The notes: generated from the letters alone by a model not told the origin. Counted from the first letter of the stretch, positions 7,801 to 14,194 are shown. The stretch: 14,517 nucleotides of DNA from Oscillospiraceae bacterium (GCA_016297165.1 JAEDHF010000028.1:1-14517), one strand, 5' to 3'. Numbers and translations are program-made.

Positions 7801-8532
7801 CGCTATGGCGGCGACGCTTCCGCCTTCGTTATAAGAAACCTTGACGCTAAGACAATGGAGGAATCCGTTGACGCTTTCGCCAAGCTCGTTTCCGAAAGCC
7901 AGATTATCGCTATCCCCGGAGGCTTCAGCGGCGGCGACGAGCCCGAAGGCTCCGGTAAGTTCATCAACGCCTTCTTCCGCAACCCCAAGGTTAAGGAAGC
8001 GGTTCACGATATGCTTTATAAGCGTGACGGTCTTATGCTCGGTATCTGTAACGGCTTCCAGTCCCTTATTAAGCTGGGTCTTGTTCCCGAGGGCAGAATC
8101 GTTGAATTGACAGAAAAGAGCCCCACCCTTACCTTCAACAAGATCGGTCGTCACCAGTCACAGCTTGTAAGAACAAGAATATGCACCGACAAGTCCCCCT
8201 GGCTGATGCACTGTAAGGTTGATGAAATTTACACAATTCCGATTTCCCACGGTGAAGGCCGCTTTGTAGCCGAGGACGAGGTGATTAAGAAGCTTATCGA
8301 AAACGGTCAGGTTGCTACCCAGTACGTTGACCTCGAGGGCAATCCTTCAATGGATTTACGCTATAACCCCAACAGCTCAATGTACGCTATCGAGGGTATT
8401 ATCTCTCCTGACGGTCGTGTATTCGGTAAAATGGGACACAGCGAGCGTATCTCCTCCAACTGCTGCACCAATATCGACGGCAACAAGGAACAGCCTATGT
8501 TCAAGGGCGGCGTAGATTACTTTAAGCTTTAA
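4828..8532 (+). CDS. purL: Phosphoribosylformylglycinamidine synthase, single-chain clostridial type
   Basis: A 1,234-aa cytoplasmic enzyme of de novo purine synthesis: FGAR + ATP + glutamine give FGAM + ADP + Pi + glutamate. The N-terminal ~70 residues form the PurS-like domain (YRIYVEKKQRYAVEGEAVL). The synthase core has NETHNHP at 317-323 for ATP/magnesium binding and a second half with GAIGGKDSMSG. A class I glutaminase begins near residue 970 (FPGTNGEYD) with nucleophile Cys1074 in LGICNGFQS and His1141 in SHGEGR. Length and domain order match the fused form instead of separate PurS/PurL/PurQ. The ATG at 4828 follows AGAAAGGG at 7 nt; an in-frame TTG at 4690 lies inside the fold-back element and is rejected. 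No other pur gene is nearby, so it appears to be expressed alone from the promoter at 4543. Confidence 0.97.
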   Translation: MAVYRIYVEKKQRYAVEGEAVLSDITTALRIDGVTDVRIINRYDVEDISKENFERSVPVVFSEPPVDTVFYSLPELKENERMFAVEFLPGQFDQRADSAAQCIQMLCQGDKPLVKYAKIYILSGKISDEEFAKIKHFLINGVEARECGYDEYETLKIKYDIPTEVATLDGFLALDEKGLADFIAKYGLAMDEGDIKFCQDYFKTEKRDPTITEIRMIDTYWSDHCRHTTFGTIIDNADIKAPYIADTYKEYKADREELGRGNKPVCLMDIATLAAKKLKKDGILKDLDESEEINACSVRITVDVDGKDEDWLLMFKNETHNHPTEIEPFGGAATCLGGAIRDPLSGRAYVYQAMRVTGASDPLLPVSETIEGKLPPRKITTTAAAGYSSYGNQIGLATGHVAEIYDPGYMAKRMEIGAVIAAAPADHVRRERPEPGDIIILLGGETGRDGCGGATGSSKSHSVESLESCGAEVQKGNAPIERKLQRLFRKKEATVLIKRCNDFGAGGVSVAIGELADGLTIDLNAVPKKYDGLDGTELAISESQERMAVVVDKKDVDAFIALAREENLNATPVAVVEAEPRLVMNWNGKTICNISREFLNSNGAEKHTTIEVPAPAVSYSTGRKNTAEDWEKLVTDLNVCSQRPLVQRFDSTVGAATVLMPFSGRTQQTPVQAMAAKIPVKGGNTTTASLMGWGYNPAVAIQSPYHGAVLAVIESIAKIVAAGGSSEHCWLTFQEYFERTQGNPTRWGKPFSALLGAYKAQLEMGCGAIGGKDSMSGTFEHIDVPPTLVSFAVSTAKADKIISAEFKCPFSKLYYIAPDYDENGLPVFESVKKVFKQVEKAIAEGKAISVWSLANGGLAEGIFKMTLGNRVGAKLKAMSDEKLFGLCYGAFVIEAGEEIEGMELIGETTDTFTIESGDLKLDIAELEKKWDAKLEPIFKNTVKNYPAPEKVATKVGCTTICAPANKIARPKVIIPAFPGTNGEYDMADAFNRYGGDASAFVIRNLDAKTMEESVDAFAKLVSESQIIAIPGGFSGGDEPEGSGKFINAFFRNPKVKEAVHDMLYKRDGLMLGICNGFQSLIKLGLVPEGRIVELTEKSPTLTFNKIGRHQSQLVRTRICTDKSPWLMHCKVDEIYTIPISHGEGRFVAEDEVIKKLIENGQVATQYVDLEGNPSMDLRYNPNSSMYAIEGIISPDGRVFGKMGHSERISSNCCTNIDGNKEQPMFKGGVDYFKL

Positions 8533-8546
8533 GAGAATTTGAAGAG

Positions 8547-8629
8547 AGTATTAAGAAGTTAAGACGGGGCTGCCGCCCCGTATCCTGCCAAGTTTATGAA
8601 AAAACTTGACTAAAACTTCTGTACTTTTT
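8547..8629 (+). terminator. Three-way-junction RNA structure after purL, probable transcript end
   Basis: A closing stem pairs AGAAGTT (8554-8560) with AACTTCT (8614-8620), extended by AGTA (8547-8550) with TACT (8622-8625). It encloses two hairpins: ACGGGGC-TGCC-GCCCCGT (8564-8581) and CAAGTTT-ATGAAA-AAACTTG (8589-8608). A T-run (8625-8629) follows. The T-run after a stable fold suggests termination, but the nested form is unusual for a simple intrinsic terminator. Confidence 0.5.
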
Positions 8630-8657
8630 AAGAGAATATTCAGAATAATGTGCGAAA

Positions 8658-8704
8658 CCGCCGAGCAGACCAACTTTCGTAAAACGAGAGTAACTGCTCG
8701 GCGG
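8658..8704. repeat. Long hairpin upstream of the membrane-protein gene
   Basis: Outer arms CCGCCGAGCAG (8658-8668) and CTGCTCGGCGG (8694-8704) are perfectly complementary. After a small asymmetric internal loop, an inner stem ACTTTCGT (8673-8680) / ACGAGAGT (8684-8691) closes an AAA loop, with one G-T wobble. No T-run follows on the plus strand; a short TTT follows on the minus strand. It ends 36 bp before the next ATG. Its role is unknown: transcript boundary, interspersed repeat, or leader structure. Confidence 0.6.
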
Positions 8705-8740
8705 AATTGACAAATAGGGTTCCCTTTGAAAGGATATGTT

Positions 8741-9610
8741 ATGAAATCATGGTTCAAGCTATATAAGGTTCTTCTGATTTCGTATATAAAAAAGTTTCTG
8801 CTGAGAAATCTTATTATCTACGGCATTCTTTCCGTCAGCCTTGCGATTATGCTGTCGAGCCTGTTCCGAAACGGCAGCTTTCCCATATTTTTAACGACTA
8901 CTGTTACGGGGTATTTAATTCTGCTTGTTATAATAACAATACTTGATATCGCTATTCAGACCGCCTTTCGCTACGGAGATTATAAAGCCCTTAACGAATA
9001 CGGATTTTCAAGCGAATACCTCAACTATTACTACAACAGATACATACACAATAAGCCGAAAAACGATTATCACTGTATTATCTATGCAGAGGGCTTTATG
9101 AAAATCGGGGACTATGATTCGGCGATAAAAACCCTCAATACTCTCGTTATCCCCGAGTCAAAGGCAGTCCTTCGGACCATGTATCTCTACGTCTATCTTA
9201 TGACTGCCCTTAAAATGAACGACAGCGCTTTAGCGGACGATATATGGCGCACAAACCAGGCTTTTCTCAACCGCATGATGAATAACCGTAAGAGCCTGTA
9301 CAATAAATTTCTCTATCTCGCCGTTATAAGCGCCGATTGTGCAGCAGGACGCTATGAAAGAGCCCTCGACACCGTAAACAGGTATCTTTCCGGAGAGCTG
9401 GATAAGCACTATAAGGATATTGAGATTGATTTTACAAATCTTAAGGTTTACATTTTGAAAAAGCTTGGTCGTACCGATGAAATGGAAATAATCGCCAATC
9501 AGTCTCTCGCTCTTATCGCAAAAAAGCGTCCTCTTCTCGCCTACGACTGGCAGGAAAGCAAGCTTTACGAGGAGCTGAATAATGCGAAAAATGGCATTCT
9601 TCCCCTTTGA
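8741..9610 (+). CDS. Two-TM membrane-anchored helical-repeat (TPR-like) protein
   Basis: A 289-aa protein of unknown function. A basic N-terminus is followed by two hydrophobic segments near residues 22-42 and 49-71. The rest is a soluble domain of helix pairs that looks TPR-like: YAEGFMKIGDYDSAIKTLNTL, then AVISADCAAGRYERALDTVN, then KVYILKKLGRTDEMEIIANQ, each with the Gly-Asp/Arg-Tyr or Gly-Arg turn and following Ala typical of TPR. This suggests a membrane-tethered protein-binding scaffold facing the cytoplasm, though the partner is unknown. The ATG at 8741 has a GAAAGGA site about 7 nt upstream; an in-frame TTG at 8726 lies before that site and is rejected. No convincing promoter lies between purL and this gene, so it may depend on readthrough. 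Confidence 0.6.
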   Translation: MKSWFKLYKVLLISYIKKFLLRNLIIYGILSVSLAIMLSSLFRNGSFPIFLTTTVTGYLILLVIITILDIAIQTAFRYGDYKALNEYGFSSEYLNYYYNRYIHNKPKNDYHCIIYAEGFMKIGDYDSAIKTLNTLVIPESKAVLRTMYLYVYLMTALKMNDSALADDIWRTNQAFLNRMMNNRKSLYNKFLYLAVISADCAAGRYERALDTVNRYLSGELDKHYKDIEIDFTNLKVYILKKLGRTDEMEIIANQSLALIAKKRPLLAYDWQESKLYEELNNAKNGILPL

Positions 9611-9639
9611 TATATACGAATAAGCATAAATAACGGGGT

Positions 9640-9677
9640 CATAATAATCTTACCGAAAGGAAAGTGAGATTATTATG
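9640..9677 (+). promoter_or_regulatory. Hairpin holding the start codon of the 67-aa gene
   Basis: CATAATAATCTTAC (9640-9653) pairs with GTGAGATTATTATG (9664-9677) over 14 bp with a single U-G wobble. The 10-nt loop CGAAAGGAAA holds the Shine-Dalgarno-like AAAGGA, and the ATG (9675-9677) is the last three bases of the 3' arm. In RNA this would expose the ribosome site but hide the start codon, which suggests translational control. It could instead act as a DNA operator. Confidence 0.55.
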
Positions 9678-9878
9678 GAAAGAAAAAACAGGCTCGAAAA
9701 GGAAGAAAATTTCCTTATGAATAACTATACCGGTGCCGCCTCCTTCGGAGACTGCACAGGGCTGATTCCTGCAGGAACCTGCAGCACCGAAGAGGAATTC
9801 AACAATTATAAGGATATTATCCCCTTTTGCGTACCAATGAAGCACGACAACGATTATCACCCCAAGCATAAGCAGTAA
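9675..9878 (+). CDS. Small 67-aa protein of unknown function
   Basis: A small, hydrophilic, charged protein (MERKNRLEKEENFLMNNYTG...), not matched to a named family. The N-terminal third is a charged Lys/Glu helix. The middle has the motif DCTGLIPAGTC with two cysteines (26 and 34), followed by acidic TEEEFNNYKDIIPF. The tail is rich in His, Asp and Lys (MKHDNDYHPKHKQ). There are no membrane segments or signal peptide. I have a vague memory of short Clostridia proteins with a CTGLIP-like core but no known role, so this is not used as a call. The ATG at 9675 follows AAAGGA at about 13 nt, a long spacing made compact by the hairpin described at 9640-9677. It is followed by a strong terminator, so it ends its transcription unit. 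Confidence 0.65.
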   Translation: MERKNRLEKEENFLMNNYTGAASFGDCTGLIPAGTCSTEEEFNNYKDIIPFCVPMKHDNDYHPKHKQ

Positions 9879-9915
9879 ATGAATACAGCAGGTTGATACC
9901 GGAATTCTGCATAAA

Positions 9916-9965
9916 AGGGGCTGTTGCAGCGAACGCTGCAGCAGCCCCTGTTTCTATTCATTTTT
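9916..9965. terminator. Strong bidirectional intrinsic terminator
   Basis: Arms AGGGGCTGTTGCAGCG (9916-9931) and CGCTGCAGCAGCCCCT (9934-9949) pair along 16 positions with one wobble and a tiny loop. A T-rich tract TTTCTATTCATTTTT follows on the plus strand, and the minus strand has TTTTAT after the stem. It separates the 67-aa gene from the convergent SDR gene and can serve both. Confidence 0.9.
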
Positions 9966-9971
9966 GCAATT

Positions 9972-10775
9972 TTACCAGGTACGGGAGTTGAGCGCCTTGA
10001 ACTGTGCAACAGTAGGAGCGTGTGAATTCATACCGCCGTCGATATTGATAATCTGACCTGTTACATATTCAGACTCGTCGGAAGCGAAGTAAACGCAGGC
10101 ATGACCGATATCCTCGGGACAGCCGTAACGGTCAACCATAATATTGCTTGTAAAGATATCCTTAAGAACCTGAGGAACATGAGCTTCGTTTTCGGGAGTT
10201 ACAATAAGACCGGGTCTTATGCAGTTGCAGCGAATCTTCTGCTTGCCGTACTGGAGAGCGGTGTACTGTGTGAGCATATCAACACCGGCTTTAGCGCACG
10301 CATAAGCTGTTGAGCCTAAGTCGCCTGCGCAGGAAGCCATTGAGCCGATATTTATGATAGAACCGCCCTTTTCGTTCTTCTGCATATATGGAAGCACGCA
10401 CTTTGTTGCATAGAAGGTGCCTCTTACATCGCTGCTGAAAATTGCGTCCCACATTTCAAGAGAAAGCTCGTCAACACGACCGTCCTTAAGACCAACGTTT
10501 GCGGCATTGTTTACGAGGATATCAATCTTGCCGTATTTTTCTGCTGTATCAGCGATAAGCTTTTCTATAGTTGTTACATCGGTAAGATCTAAAAAGTGAT
10601 AGGAAGCATCGCCGCCCTCGCTCTTGATGCGATCGACAACAGCCTGTCCCTTTTCCTCACGGCGACCGCAGATAACTACCTTTGCGCCTTCAGCCGCACA
10701 TAATCTTGCTATACCGATACCGATTCCGCTTGTTGAACCTGTAACAATAGCTACTTTTCCTTTTAATCTGTCCAT
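9972..10775 (-). CDS. SDR-family NAD(P)-dependent oxidoreductase
   Basis: A 267-aa classical short-chain dehydrogenase/reductase. The Rossmann glycine motif TGSTSGIG is at residues 12-19, the Arg pair at 38-39 after the second strand favours NADP(H), NNAAN is at 89-93, and the catalytic residues are Ser145, Tyr158 and Lys162 (YACAK). The tetrad position usually held by Asn in the NxxG motif reads SSDVRGT, giving Asp116. The C-terminus VTGQIINIDGGMNSHAPT is the usual SDR substrate-loop end, followed by an extra ~14-residue tail ending in RTW. Substrate is not readable; FabG-like, sugar or hydroxysteroid activities are all possible. A perfect AGGAGGT site lies 7 nt before the start. It sits 69 bp downstream of a paralogue with the same N-terminal sequence and is probably co-transcribed with it. 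Confidence 0.88.
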   Translation of the reverse strand: MDRLKGKVAIVTGSTSGIGIGIARLCAAEGAKVVICGRREEKGQAVVDRIKSEGGDASYHFLDLTDVTTIEKLIADTAEKYGKIDILVNNAANVGLKDGRVDELSLEMWDAIFSSDVRGTFYATKCVLPYMQKNEKGGSIINIGSMASCAGDLGSTAYACAKAGVDMLTQYTALQYGKQKIRCNCIRPGLIVTPENEAHVPQVLKDIFTSNIMVDRYGCPEDIGHACVYFASDESEYVTGQIINIDGGMNSHAPTVAQFKALNSRTW

Positions 10776-10844
10776 TTTTTTAACCTCCTGAATATAATAA
10801 ATTTTTTAAAAATAACCATGGATTGTTATGATGCGCAAAAGAAA

Positions 10845-11606
10845 TTAACCTAAAAAGCTACCGAAATCGGTTACAAGTATCTGACCGGTGATAGCTCTGG
10901 ATTCATCGCTGGCAAGAAACAGAAGAATATTTGCAACATCTTCGGGCTTGCAGGGCTGGGTTTTCATATTGCTGTGAGCCGCCATAGCTCCGAACATATC
11001 CATATCCATGTTGCTCTGATTCATACCTGCAACCATTGGGGTGAGTATAGTGCCGGGACAAACGGCATTACATCTGATTCCTTCAGCCTGAAAACGCAGG
11101 GCGGTATGCTTTGTAACGCCTATGATTGCTGCTTTTGACGCAACATAAGCTGCACCGCCGCAACCTCTTACGCCTGCAACGCTGGCAACATTTATAATTG
11201 ACGCTCCGCTCTTCATTTTCTGAGCAGCAGCACGCATACAGCGCATAGTGCCTTTTTCGTTTGTTTCAACAATACGATCGAGGTCTTCGTCGGTATAGCG
11301 GTCGATCGGCTTAAGACCTTCCTCAAGTATGCCTGCATTATTCACAAGAATATCTATCTTGCCGAATTTTTCTTCAGCAGCCTTCAAGAGCATATCAGCG
11401 TCGCCGGGCTTGGAAATATCTGTAGCAACCGCAAGAACTGTTCCGCCTGCTTCTGTGATTTCCTTTGCAACGGATTCAAGAGCAGCTTCTCTTCTTGCAG
11501 TAATTACAACAGCAGCGCCTTCCTTGGCGAAAAGCTTGGCTGTAGCTGCGCCTACACCTGAATTGCCTCCGGTTATGATAGCAACTTTACCTTTAAGACG
11601 ATCCAT
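10845..11606 (-). CDS. SDR-family NAD(P)-dependent oxidoreductase (tandem paralogue)
   Basis: A 253-aa short-chain dehydrogenase/reductase. Motifs: TGGNSGVG at 12-19, Arg38-Arg39 suggesting NADP(H), NNAG at 89-92, tetrad Asn116 in ETNEKGT, Ser142, Tyr154 and Lys158 (YVASK). The C-terminal cofactor edge reads ITGQILVTDFGSFLG, where the usual DGG is replaced by DFG. A Met-rich stretch at about 191-214 (MVAGMNQSNMDMDMFGAM) sits in the flexible substrate-binding loop. The first nine residues (MDRLKGKVA) are identical to the downstream SDR, pointing to an old tandem duplication with divergence elsewhere. The AAGGAGT site is 7 nt upstream of the ATG. No consensus promoter was identified in the 137 bp before it. 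Substrate unknown. Confidence 0.88.
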   Translation of the reverse strand: MDRLKGKVAIITGGNSGVGAATAKLFAKEGAAVVITARREAALESVAKEITEAGGTVLAVATDISKPGDADMLLKAAEEKFGKIDILVNNAGILEEGLKPIDRYTDEDLDRIVETNEKGTMRCMRAAAQKMKSGASIINVASVAGVRGCGGAAYVASKAAIIGVTKHTALRFQAEGIRCNAVCPGTILTPMVAGMNQSNMDMDMFGAMAAHSNMKTQPCKPEDVANILLFLASDESRAITGQILVTDFGSFLG

Positions 11607-11678
11607 TTTTATAACTCCTTTTTGTTAAATAATTATGTTGAATAAATTAAGTGCATTAAGAAATAATCGTTCTGTTAG

Positions 11679-11722
11679 AAAAACTATTCTCTGCTTGCCG
11701 TAATACAATTCGGTCAAGGCAG
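11679..11722 (-). terminator. Probable intrinsic terminator after nfnB
   Basis: On the minus strand, CTGCCTTGACCG (11711-11722) pairs with CGGCAAGCAG (11691-11700) as 10 base pairs with two single-base bulges around a 10-nt loop. TTTTT at 11679-11683 follows after a 7-nt gap. It starts 21 bp beyond the nfnB stop. The offset T-run makes it likely but not certain. Confidence 0.5.
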
Positions 11723-11743
11723 CTTTATCTCAGTACCTCGTAA

Positions 11744-13156
11744 TTACTTATTCATAAGATATTCGTCGATAGCCTTTGCAGCAACCTTGCCTGCACCCAT
11801 AGCAGAGATAACCGTAGCAGCTCCTGTAACAGCGTCGCCGCCAGCATATACGGCATTTCTTGAGGTAAGACCGTCTTCGTTTACTATAATGCCGCCGTGT
11901 GAATTTACTTCGAGGCCTTCGGTTGTATTCTTGATGAGGGGGTTGGGTGATGTACCGATGGATATGATAACGGTATCAACATCAAGCACATATTCGCTTC
12001 CGGGAATAGCTACGGGACGTCTTCTTCCCTTTTCGTCGGGTTCGCCCAGCTCCATCTTTATGCACTTCATTCCGGTTACAAAGCCATTCTTAGGATCACG
12101 GGGATCGTCGGGGTTATTGTAGCCCAGTATCTCAACAGGGTTGTTGAGAAGCTTGAATACAATGCCCTCTTCTTCAGCGTGTTCAACCTCTTCCTTTCGT
12201 GCAGGAAGCTCCTCCATAGAACGTCTGTAAACAATATATACCGTTTCGGCGCCAAGACGAAGCGCAGTTCTGGCTGCGTCCATAGCTACGTTACCGCCGC
12301 CTACGACAGCAACCTTTCCGCCCTTCATAATAGGCGTTTCGGGAGTTTCAAGATAAGCCTTCATAAGGTTACTTCTGGTTAAGAATTCGTTAGCGGAATA
12401 TACGCCCTTTAAGCTTTCGCCGGGGATTCCCATAAAGTTGGGAAGACCTGCGCCTGAGCCTACAAACACAGCTTCATTTCCCATTTCAAAAAGCTCGTCG
12501 ATAGTAAGAGTCTTACCGATAACAACGTTAGTTTCAACGTCAACTCCGAGAGCCTTAAGGGTCTCGACCTCTTTAGCTACTATCTTCTTAGGCAGTCTGA
12601 ATTCGGGGATACCGTAAACAAGAACGCCGCCTGCGGTATGTAAGGCTTCATAAACGGTAACCTTGTATCCCTTCTTTGCCAGGTCGCCTGCGCAGGTAAG
12701 ACCGCTGGGGCCTGAGCCCACAATGGCTACTCTATGGCCGTTGGGTGCAGGAACATCTGCGGCTGTAACAGTATTTGCATTGTGCCAGTCTGCAACAAAG
12801 CGTTCAAGTCTTCCTATTCCTACGGGCTCGCCCTTAATGCCACGGACGCACTTGCATTCGCACTGTGTTTCCTGGGGACATACACGGCCGCAAACGGCAG
12901 GAAGACTGGAGGATTTGGAAATAATCTGATATGCAGCTTCAAAATCCCCTTCCTTTATCTTAGCGATAAATTCGGGAATATGAATATTAACGGGGCAGCC
13001 TGCCACACAGGGCATATTCTTACAGTTAAGACAGCGGTTAGCCTCGTCGATAGCCATTTCATCGGTATAGCCTGTTGCTACCTCGTTAAAGTTATGGGCA
13101 CGGACAGAAGCCTCCTGAGTAGGCATAGGATTTTTATTAAGACTCATGTTAGGCAT
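11744..13156 (-). CDS. nfnB: NADPH-binding FAD/iron-sulfur subunit NfnB (GltA/SudA-type)
   Basis: A 470-aa flavoprotein of the glutamate synthase small subunit family. The N-terminal ferredoxin-like domain has Cys42, 45, 50 and 54 and Cys89, 93, 99 and 103, enough for two [4Fe-4S] clusters. FAD binding is at GSGPSG (147-152) and the second nucleotide site is GGGNVAMDAARTALRLGA (286-303). A C-terminal FAD motif GGDAVTGAATV is at 439-449. Alone it could be annotated as NADPH-dependent glutamate synthase, but the gene directly upstream is the matching FAD/[2Fe-2S] partner, as in the electron-bifurcating NADH-dependent ferredoxin:NADP+ oxidoreductase. The ATG at 13156 starts one base after the nfnA stop, and AGGAGG (13166-13171) inside nfnA serves it; an ATG three codons later is too far from that site. 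Confidence 0.88.
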   Translation of the reverse strand: MPNMSLNKNPMPTQEASVRAHNFNEVATGYTDEMAIDEANRCLNCKNMPCVAGCPVNIHIPEFIAKIKEGDFEAAYQIISKSSSLPAVCGRVCPQETQCECKCVRGIKGEPVGIGRLERFVADWHNANTVTAADVPAPNGHRVAIVGSGPSGLTCAGDLAKKGYKVTVYEALHTAGGVLVYGIPEFRLPKKIVAKEVETLKALGVDVETNVVIGKTLTIDELFEMGNEAVFVGSGAGLPNFMGIPGESLKGVYSANEFLTRSNLMKAYLETPETPIMKGGKVAVVGGGNVAMDAARTALRLGAETVYIVYRRSMEELPARKEEVEHAEEEGIVFKLLNNPVEILGYNNPDDPRDPKNGFVTGMKCIKMELGEPDEKGRRRPVAIPGSEYVLDVDTVIISIGTSPNPLIKNTTEGLEVNSHGGIIVNEDGLTSRNAVYAGGDAVTGAATVISAMGAGKVAAKAIDEYLMNK

Positions 13157-13157
13157 T

Positions 13158-14009
13158 TCACTTTACCTCCTTAAAAAGATTGCAGGCAGCTTCGTATGCA
13201 TGACGCTCATGCTCGCCATACATTCTGCCTCTCGACATAGCCTCGTCGAAATCAATCTCATAACCGTTGAAATCGGGGCCGTCAACACAGGCAAACTTTG
13301 TAACCTTTTTACCGTCCTTATTAAGGGTAAGACGGCAGCCGCCGCACATACCTGTACCATCAATCATAATGGGGTTCATGGAAGCGGTAACGGGAATATC
13401 AAAGGGCTTGGCTGTTGCAACAACGAATTTCATCATTATGAGAGGTCCGATAGTAATAATCATATCGAACTTTTCGCCTGCCTCAAGGTATTCCTTAAGA
13501 GGTAAGGTAACGTTACCCTGACGTGCATAGGAGCCGTCGTCGGTCATAACTGTAAGCCTGTCCGAGCAAGCCTTGAATTCATCCTCAAGAATAAGCAAAT
13601 CCTTATTTCTGAAGCCGATGATGCTTGTAACCTCGGCGCCGAGTCTATGGAATTCCTGAGCTACGGGCATAGCGATTGCACAGCCTACACCGCCGCCAAC
13701 GATACATACCTTCTTTATTCCGTCGGTATGGGTTGCGACGCCGAGAGGGCCAACAAAGTCCTGAATGCTGTCGCCTTCGTTCTTGTGGTTGAGCTTTTCG
13801 GTTGTAGCGCCCACAATCTGGAAAATAATCTTAACTGTTCCTTCCTCGGGATTTGTTCCGGCAACAGTAAGAGGAATACGCTCCCCTTCCTCGTCAACAC
13901 GAAGGATTATGAACTGTCCCGGCTTAGCTTTTTTTGCTACGAGAGGAGCTTCGATTTCCATTTGTGTTACTGTTGGATTCAGAACTTTTTTTCTGATAAT
14001 CTTGTACAT
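13158..14009 (-). CDS. nfnA: FAD/[2Fe-2S] NADH-binding subunit NfnA (PyrK-like)
   Basis: A 283-aa ferredoxin-reductase family protein. Order: FAD-binding barrel with RIPLTVAG (44-51), NAD(H)-binding IVGGGVGCAIA (103-113), then the iron-sulfur segment DGTGMCGGC with Asp217, Cys222 and Cys225, and Cys241 in FACVDGPDF. PyrK normally has four Cys; here Asp takes the first position, as known for NfnA of the bifurcating transhydrogenase, which supports NfnA over a dihydroorotate dehydrogenase subunit. With NfnB it would couple NADH and reduced ferredoxin oxidation to NADPH formation, or the reverse, in the cytoplasm. The ATG at 14009 is preferred over a GTG at 14018, because the GGGGTG element at 14016-14021 serves as its ribosome site. 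Confidence 0.9.
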   Translation of the reverse strand: MYKIIRKKVLNPTVTQMEIEAPLVAKKAKPGQFIILRVDEEGERIPLTVAGTNPEEGTVKIIFQIVGATTEKLNHKNEGDSIQDFVGPLGVATHTDGIKKVCIVGGGVGCAIAMPVAQEFHRLGAEVTSIIGFRNKDLLILEDEFKACSDRLTVMTDDGSYARQGNVTLPLKEYLEAGEKFDMIITIGPLIMMKFVVATAKPFDIPVTASMNPIMIDGTGMCGGCRLTLNKDGKKVTKFACVDGPDFNGYEIDFDEAMSRGRMYGEHERHAYEAACNLFKEVK

Positions 14010-14015
14010 TTTATT

Positions 14016-14021
14016 CACCCC
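14016..14021 (-). promoter_or_regulatory. Ribosome binding site deciding the nfnA start
   Basis: GGGGTG on the minus strand, 6 nt before the ATG at 14009. An in-frame GTG at 14018 overlaps this element and lacks its own site. Confidence 0.6.
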
Positions 14022-14067
14022 ATAAAAAATATAATATGTCCTGAGACACTTATTATCGAATATAACT

Positions 14068-14076
14068 ATTATAGCA
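14068..14076 (-). promoter_or_regulatory. Extended -10 promoter of nfnAB
   Basis: The minus strand reads TGCTATAAT: a consensus -10 (14068-14073) with the TG of an extended -10 (14075-14076). The -35 region is poor (TATTCA-like), as allowed for extended -10 promoters. It lies about 59 bp before the nfnA ATG. Confidence 0.65.
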
Positions 14077-14117
14077 CAATTACCTGCCTTTGAATAATAG
14101 CAATTACATATAGCTAA

Positions 14118-14135
14118 TATATCATTTTTGATATA
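14118..14135. promoter_or_regulatory. AT-rich inverted repeat upstream of nfnA
   Basis: TATATCA (14118-14124) and TGATATA (14129-14135) flank TTTT. A further TGATATA lies at 14145-14151. Located upstream of the nfnA promoter, it may be a regulator site or simply reflect AT richness. Confidence 0.3.
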
Positions 14136-14194
14136 ATAAAATAGTGATATATGCAGTTTTTCTTGGCAAAAACAGCGGCAAAAGCTTATACAGG

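Noticed and set aside
8707..8735. TTGACA as a promoter for the membrane-protein gene
   Set aside because: At 17 bp spacing the -10 position reads AAGGAT, which is the ribosome site, and transcription would start at or past the ATG.
11744..13156. Call as biosynthetic glutamate synthase small chain
   Set aside because: No large glutamate synthase subunit is nearby, and the coupled upstream gene is the NfnA-type partner with an Asp-containing [2Fe-2S] site.
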